From JAXHMM01 sp964528445 (GTDB lineage Bacteria; Bacteroidota; Rhodothermia; Balneolales; Balneolaceae): a stretch of 50,389 nt of DNA. Of the stretch, positions 47,832 through 50,389 are shown one piece after another. Both the position numbers and the translations under genes were made by a program. Positions within the stretch are counted from its first letter, which is position 1; each line of letters opens with the position of its first letter. Below the pieces are notes generated by a model that had not been told where the DNA came from, did not search any database, and was given only the letters and a program-made list of their open reading frames with translations. The stretch is taken from contig CAZGSL010000016.1 in assembly GCA_964528445.1 (NCBI GenBank), forward strand, positions 1 through 50,389, written 5' to 3'.

Positions 47832-49393
47832 ATACCCGAACCGACACGATCGACGGAGAAAACATTATTGGTTACGAAACCGCGAGCAATGAGATTGACA
47901 CTTTTTCTGTCATCGGCCCCGCCACGGGCGAGAAACTGCCGGGCAGCTTCCATACCGCCCGGGAGGAGGACATCGACCGGGCCCTGGAGAAGGCCGACCG
48001 CGCGTTCCGGGAGTATCGCTTGGTGAGCGGACGAGAGAAAGCGCGGTTCCTGGAGGCCATCGCCGACGAAATCATGGAGCTGGGCGATACGCTGATCGAG
48101 CGTGCCATGAAGGAGTCGGCCCTCAGCCGGGGACGCCTGGAGGGAGAGCGCGAACGCACCTGCAACCAGCTTCGCATGTTCGCCGACCTGGTGCGGAAGG
48201 GCTCCTGGCGGGACGCCCGGATCGACAAAGGCGATCCCGACGTACGCTCGATGCTGATCCCACTGGGTCCCGTGGCCGTATTCGGCGCCAGCAATTTCCC
48301 CCTCGCCTTCTCGACGGCCGGGGGAGACACCGCGGCGGCGCTGGCTGCGGGCTGCCCCGTCATCGTCAAATCACACGAATCCCATCCAGGTACCAACGAG
48401 CTGGTGGCCAAGGCAATCCGAAGGTCCGCCGAGCGCTGCGAAATGCCGGGCGGCGTCTTCAGCTCCCTGAACGGGGGACCCGATACGGGTTCGATGCTGG
48501 TCAAGCATCCCCTGCTGAAAGCCGTCGGATTTACCGGCTCTTTCAGCGGCGGCAAGGCGATATACGACCTGGCACAGCAGCGCGAAGAGCCCATCCCGGT
48601 CTACTCCGAAATGGGGAGCGTCAACCCGGTATTCCTCCTGGAGGAACGGCTCTCGTCCGAACCCGGGGCGCTCGCCGAAGAGCTGGCCGGTTCGGTGACG
48701 CTGGGGGTTGGACAGTTTTGCACCAACCCGGGCATCCTGATCGGCCTCGCGGGGGACGACCTGGAGCGGTTCAAGGAAAGCCTCGCCGGGAAGCTGGCCG
48801 AGCACCAGGCCGGCTGCATGCTCAACGAGGGAATCGCCCGAAACTACAAGGAGAAACGAGCCGAGCTGCTCGAGCGGGATGGCGTAGAGTCCCTCGCACT
48901 TCCGGAGGATGAAGCCGGCAACCTGGGCGCGGGAGCGCTGGCCCGCGTCAGCGGGGAGCGTTTCCTCTCGGATCCCATCCTTCGCGAAGAGGTTTTCGGC
49001 CCCTTCACCCTGATCGTGGAGTGCGCGGACGACGCCGAACGGAAAGAGGTTGCCGAAGAGCTAAATGGTGACCTGACCGTCTCGTTCATGGGCAGCGAAC
49101 AGGACTTCCTGGACCAGAGCGAGCTGATCACAGACACCCGCGAACGTGCCGGGCGGGTAATCTTCAACGGCGTCCCCACCGGCGTGCGGGTCTCCCCCGC
49201 CATGCACCACGGCGGACCCTTTCCGGCGACGACCGACGTCAAGTTTACGTCGGTGGGCACGCGCGCGATCCAGCGTTTCGTGCGGCCGGTCTGCTACCAA
49301 GACGCCCCGCAGGAACTGCTGCCGGACGAGCTGAAGGACGGCAATCCCCTCAACATTCACCGCATGGTGAACGGCGAGCGGGGCAAACACTGA
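47828..49393 (+). CDS. Aldehyde dehydrogenase, probably 2-oxoglutarate-semialdehyde dehydrogenase
   Basis: A 521-residue NAD(P)-dependent aldehyde dehydrogenase. The catalytic cysteine is C298 in LGVGQFCTNPGILIG and the general base is E261 in VYSEMGSVNP. The coenzyme region has VFGASNFPLAFSTAGGDTAA and VGFTGSFSGGKAIYD. The GQFCTNPG context and the length are those of the KGSADH/NADP-type branch, which oxidises 2-oxoglutarate semialdehyde to 2-oxoglutarate and is used in hydroxyproline, arabinose and glucarate catabolism. It overlaps the DapA-family gene by 4 bp and is followed by the epimerase gene after 76 bp. Confidence 0.9.
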   Translation: MNTRTDTIDGENIIGYETASNEIDTFSVIGPATGEKLPGSFHTAREEDIDRALEKADRAFREYRLVSGREKARFLEAIADEIMELGDTLIERAMKESALSRGRLEGERERTCNQLRMFADLVRKGSWRDARIDKGDPDVRSMLIPLGPVAVFGASNFPLAFSTAGGDTAAALAAGCPVIVKSHESHPGTNELVAKAIRRSAERCEMPGGVFSSLNGGPDTGSMLVKHPLLKAVGFTGSFSGGKAIYDLAQQREEPIPVYSEMGSVNPVFLLEERLSSEPGALAEELAGSVTLGVGQFCTNPGILIGLAGDDLERFKESLAGKLAEHQAGCMLNEGIARNYKEKRAELLERDGVESLALPEDEAGNLGAGALARVSGERFLSDPILREEVFGPFTLIVECADDAERKEVAEELNGDLTVSFMGSEQDFLDQSELITDTRERAGRVIFNGVPTGVRVSPAMHHGGPFPATTDVKFTSVGTRAIQRFVRPVCYQDAPQELLPDELKDGNPLNIHRMVNGERGKH

Positions 49394-49469
49394 CCTGGCA
49401 CTAATCCCACACCCAGCGATGAGCAACCTGGAACGAGCGATGCCTCATCCATAACCTGGCAATTATAAA

Positions 49470-50389
49470 ATGGCGGTAAAGCGATTCTTCTGCATTGACG
49501 GGCACACCTGCGGCAACCCCGTGCGCCTGGTGGCCGGCGGCGCTCCCCGCCTGGAAGGCGAAACCATGGCCGAAAAACGCCGGCACTTCATCCGGGAATA
49601 CGACTGGATCCGCACCGGGCTCATGTTTGAGCCGCGCGGACACGATATGATGTCGGGCAGCTTTCTCTATCCCCCGGCCGATCCCGACAACGACGTCGGC
49701 ATCCTCTTCATCGAAACCAGCGGCTGCCTCCCCATGTGCGGACACGGCACCATCGGCACGGTCACCTTCATGCTGCAGGAGGGGCTGGTGGAACCGAAGG
49801 AGCCGGGGGTGGTCCGCCTGGAGGTACCCGCCGGAGAGGTCACCGCCGAGTACGAAAGGGACGCCAACCGCGTAAACTCCGTCACCATCAACAACGTGGC
49901 GAGTTTCCTGGCCGAACGCGACATGCAGGTGGAATGCCCGGAACTGGGGGCCCTGACCGTGGACGTCGCCTACGGAGGGAACTTCTACGCCATCGTGGAC
50001 CCGCAGGAGAACTACCCCGGCCTGAAGCAGTTCAAGGCCGAACAGCTCATCCGCTGGAGCCGGGGGATCCGGAGACGGCTGAACGAAAAGCACACCTTCC
50101 GTCACCCGGAGGACGAGGAGATCGAAGGGCTCAGCCATGTGATGTGGACCGGGGAGACGATGTCCCACAGCGCCACCGCCCGTAACGCCGTCTTCTACGG
50201 GGACAAGGCGATCGACCGATCCCCCTGCGGGACCGGCACCTCCGCGCGCATGGCGCAGTGGCACGCCCGGGGAAAGCTTCAGAAAGGGGAGCCGTTCATC
50301 CACGAGAGCATCATCGGAAGCACCTTCACCGGGCGCATTGAAAAAGAGACCGAAGTGGGCGGCCGTCCCGCCGTCATCCCCAGCATCGA
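49470..50389 (+). CDS. 4-hydroxyproline 2-epimerase (proline racemase family), 3' end outside window
   Basis: The frame starts at ATG 49470 and is still open at the window end (306 full codons). The N-terminus FFCIDGHTCGNPVRLVAGG and the block FIETSGCLPMCGHGTIG are proline-racemase-family signatures. The first catalytic cysteine is C90 (MCGHG) and the second C253 (DRSPCGTGTSARM). Two cysteines indicate an epimerase, not a trans-3-hydroxyproline dehydratase, which lacks the second cysteine. It would convert trans-4-hydroxy-L-proline to cis-4-hydroxy-D-proline, the first step of the pathway. The preceding genes supply the last two steps. The missing oxidation step (cis-4-hydroxy-D-proline dehydrogenase or oxidase) is expected beyond the window. 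Confidence 0.9.
   Translation, partial: MAVKRFFCIDGHTCGNPVRLVAGGAPRLEGETMAEKRRHFIREYDWIRTGLMFEPRGHDMMSGSFLYPPADPDNDVGILFIETSGCLPMCGHGTIGTVTFMLQEGLVEPKEPGVVRLEVPAGEVTAEYERDANRVNSVTINNVASFLAERDMQVECPELGALTVDVAYGGNFYAIVDPQENYPGLKQFKAEQLIRWSRGIRRRLNEKHTFRHPEDEEIEGLSHVMWTGETMSHSATARNAVFYGDKAIDRSPCGTGTSARMAQWHARGKLQKGEPFIHESIIGSTFTGRIEKETEVGGRPAVIPSI

Overview
The window looks like a GC-rich chromosome segment from the Bacteroidota/Balneolota/Rhodothermota part of the FCB group, most likely Balneolota. The reasons are: two secreted proteases ending in a YPNPF-type C-terminal sorting domain; TAnnTTTG-like promoter boxes; DUF3667, DUF5117-type metalloprotease and YeeE/TauE genes typical of this group; and few Shine-Dalgarno sequences. 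Two runs of exactly 100 N show a scaffolded draft assembly. I see no phage, transposase, integron or CRISPR array.

Layout. 1-7.3 kb: the 3' end of an NRDE/TANGO2-family gene, an NhaC-type Na+/H+ antiporter, a tandem pair of secreted M14 carboxypeptidase-like proteins (the first without its zinc ligands) and gltX. 7.6-10.2 kb: a WbqC-like gene, then a 40-residue membrane protein lying 1 bp before a sodium:solute symporter. 10.3-18.9 kb: a large secreted BNR/sortilin-like propeller protein and two tandem paralogous zinc metalloproteases with gene-conversion-like identity and a shared upstream element. 19.1-20.5 kb: a phospholipid-methyltransferase-like gene, a four-TM holin-like protein, a possible 24-residue peptide and a tight cluster of perfect DnaA boxes. 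20.5-26.7 kb: a copper ATPase with an adjacent HMA-AraC fusion regulator, glmS, and a divergent GlmU-like nucleotidyltransferase. 26.7-33 kb: a DASS transporter, tRNA-Leu(CAG), two DUF3667 paralogues, a three-gene sulfur transport operon and a divergent GntR regulator with a palindromic operator candidate.

33-38.9 kb holds the most unusual locus. A small lipoprotein resembles a free-standing copy of the propeptide of the two reprolysin-like, FnIII-containing secreted metalloproteases that follow it. Each protease has a single cysteine at the propeptide/catalytic junction, suggesting a cysteine switch. The second protease gene is flanked by imperfect direct repeats carrying a fragment of the thrC 3' end, a footprint of its duplication.

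38.8-50.4 kb: thrC, a lipoprotein amidohydrolase, an NlpC/P60 lipoprotein beside an assembly gap that is probably false, pdxJ-era, a repeat-rich noncoding stretch, two membrane-anchored proteins of unknown role, and the start of a trans-4-hydroxyproline catabolic operon (DapA-like deaminase, ketoglutarate-semialdehyde dehydrogenase-like ALDH, hydroxyproline epimerase) that runs off the window.

Taken together, many secreted peptidases, a cell-envelope amidohydrolase and hydroxyproline catabolism suggest a heterotroph that degrades proteins, possibly including hydroxyproline-rich proteins such as collagen. That link is inference.
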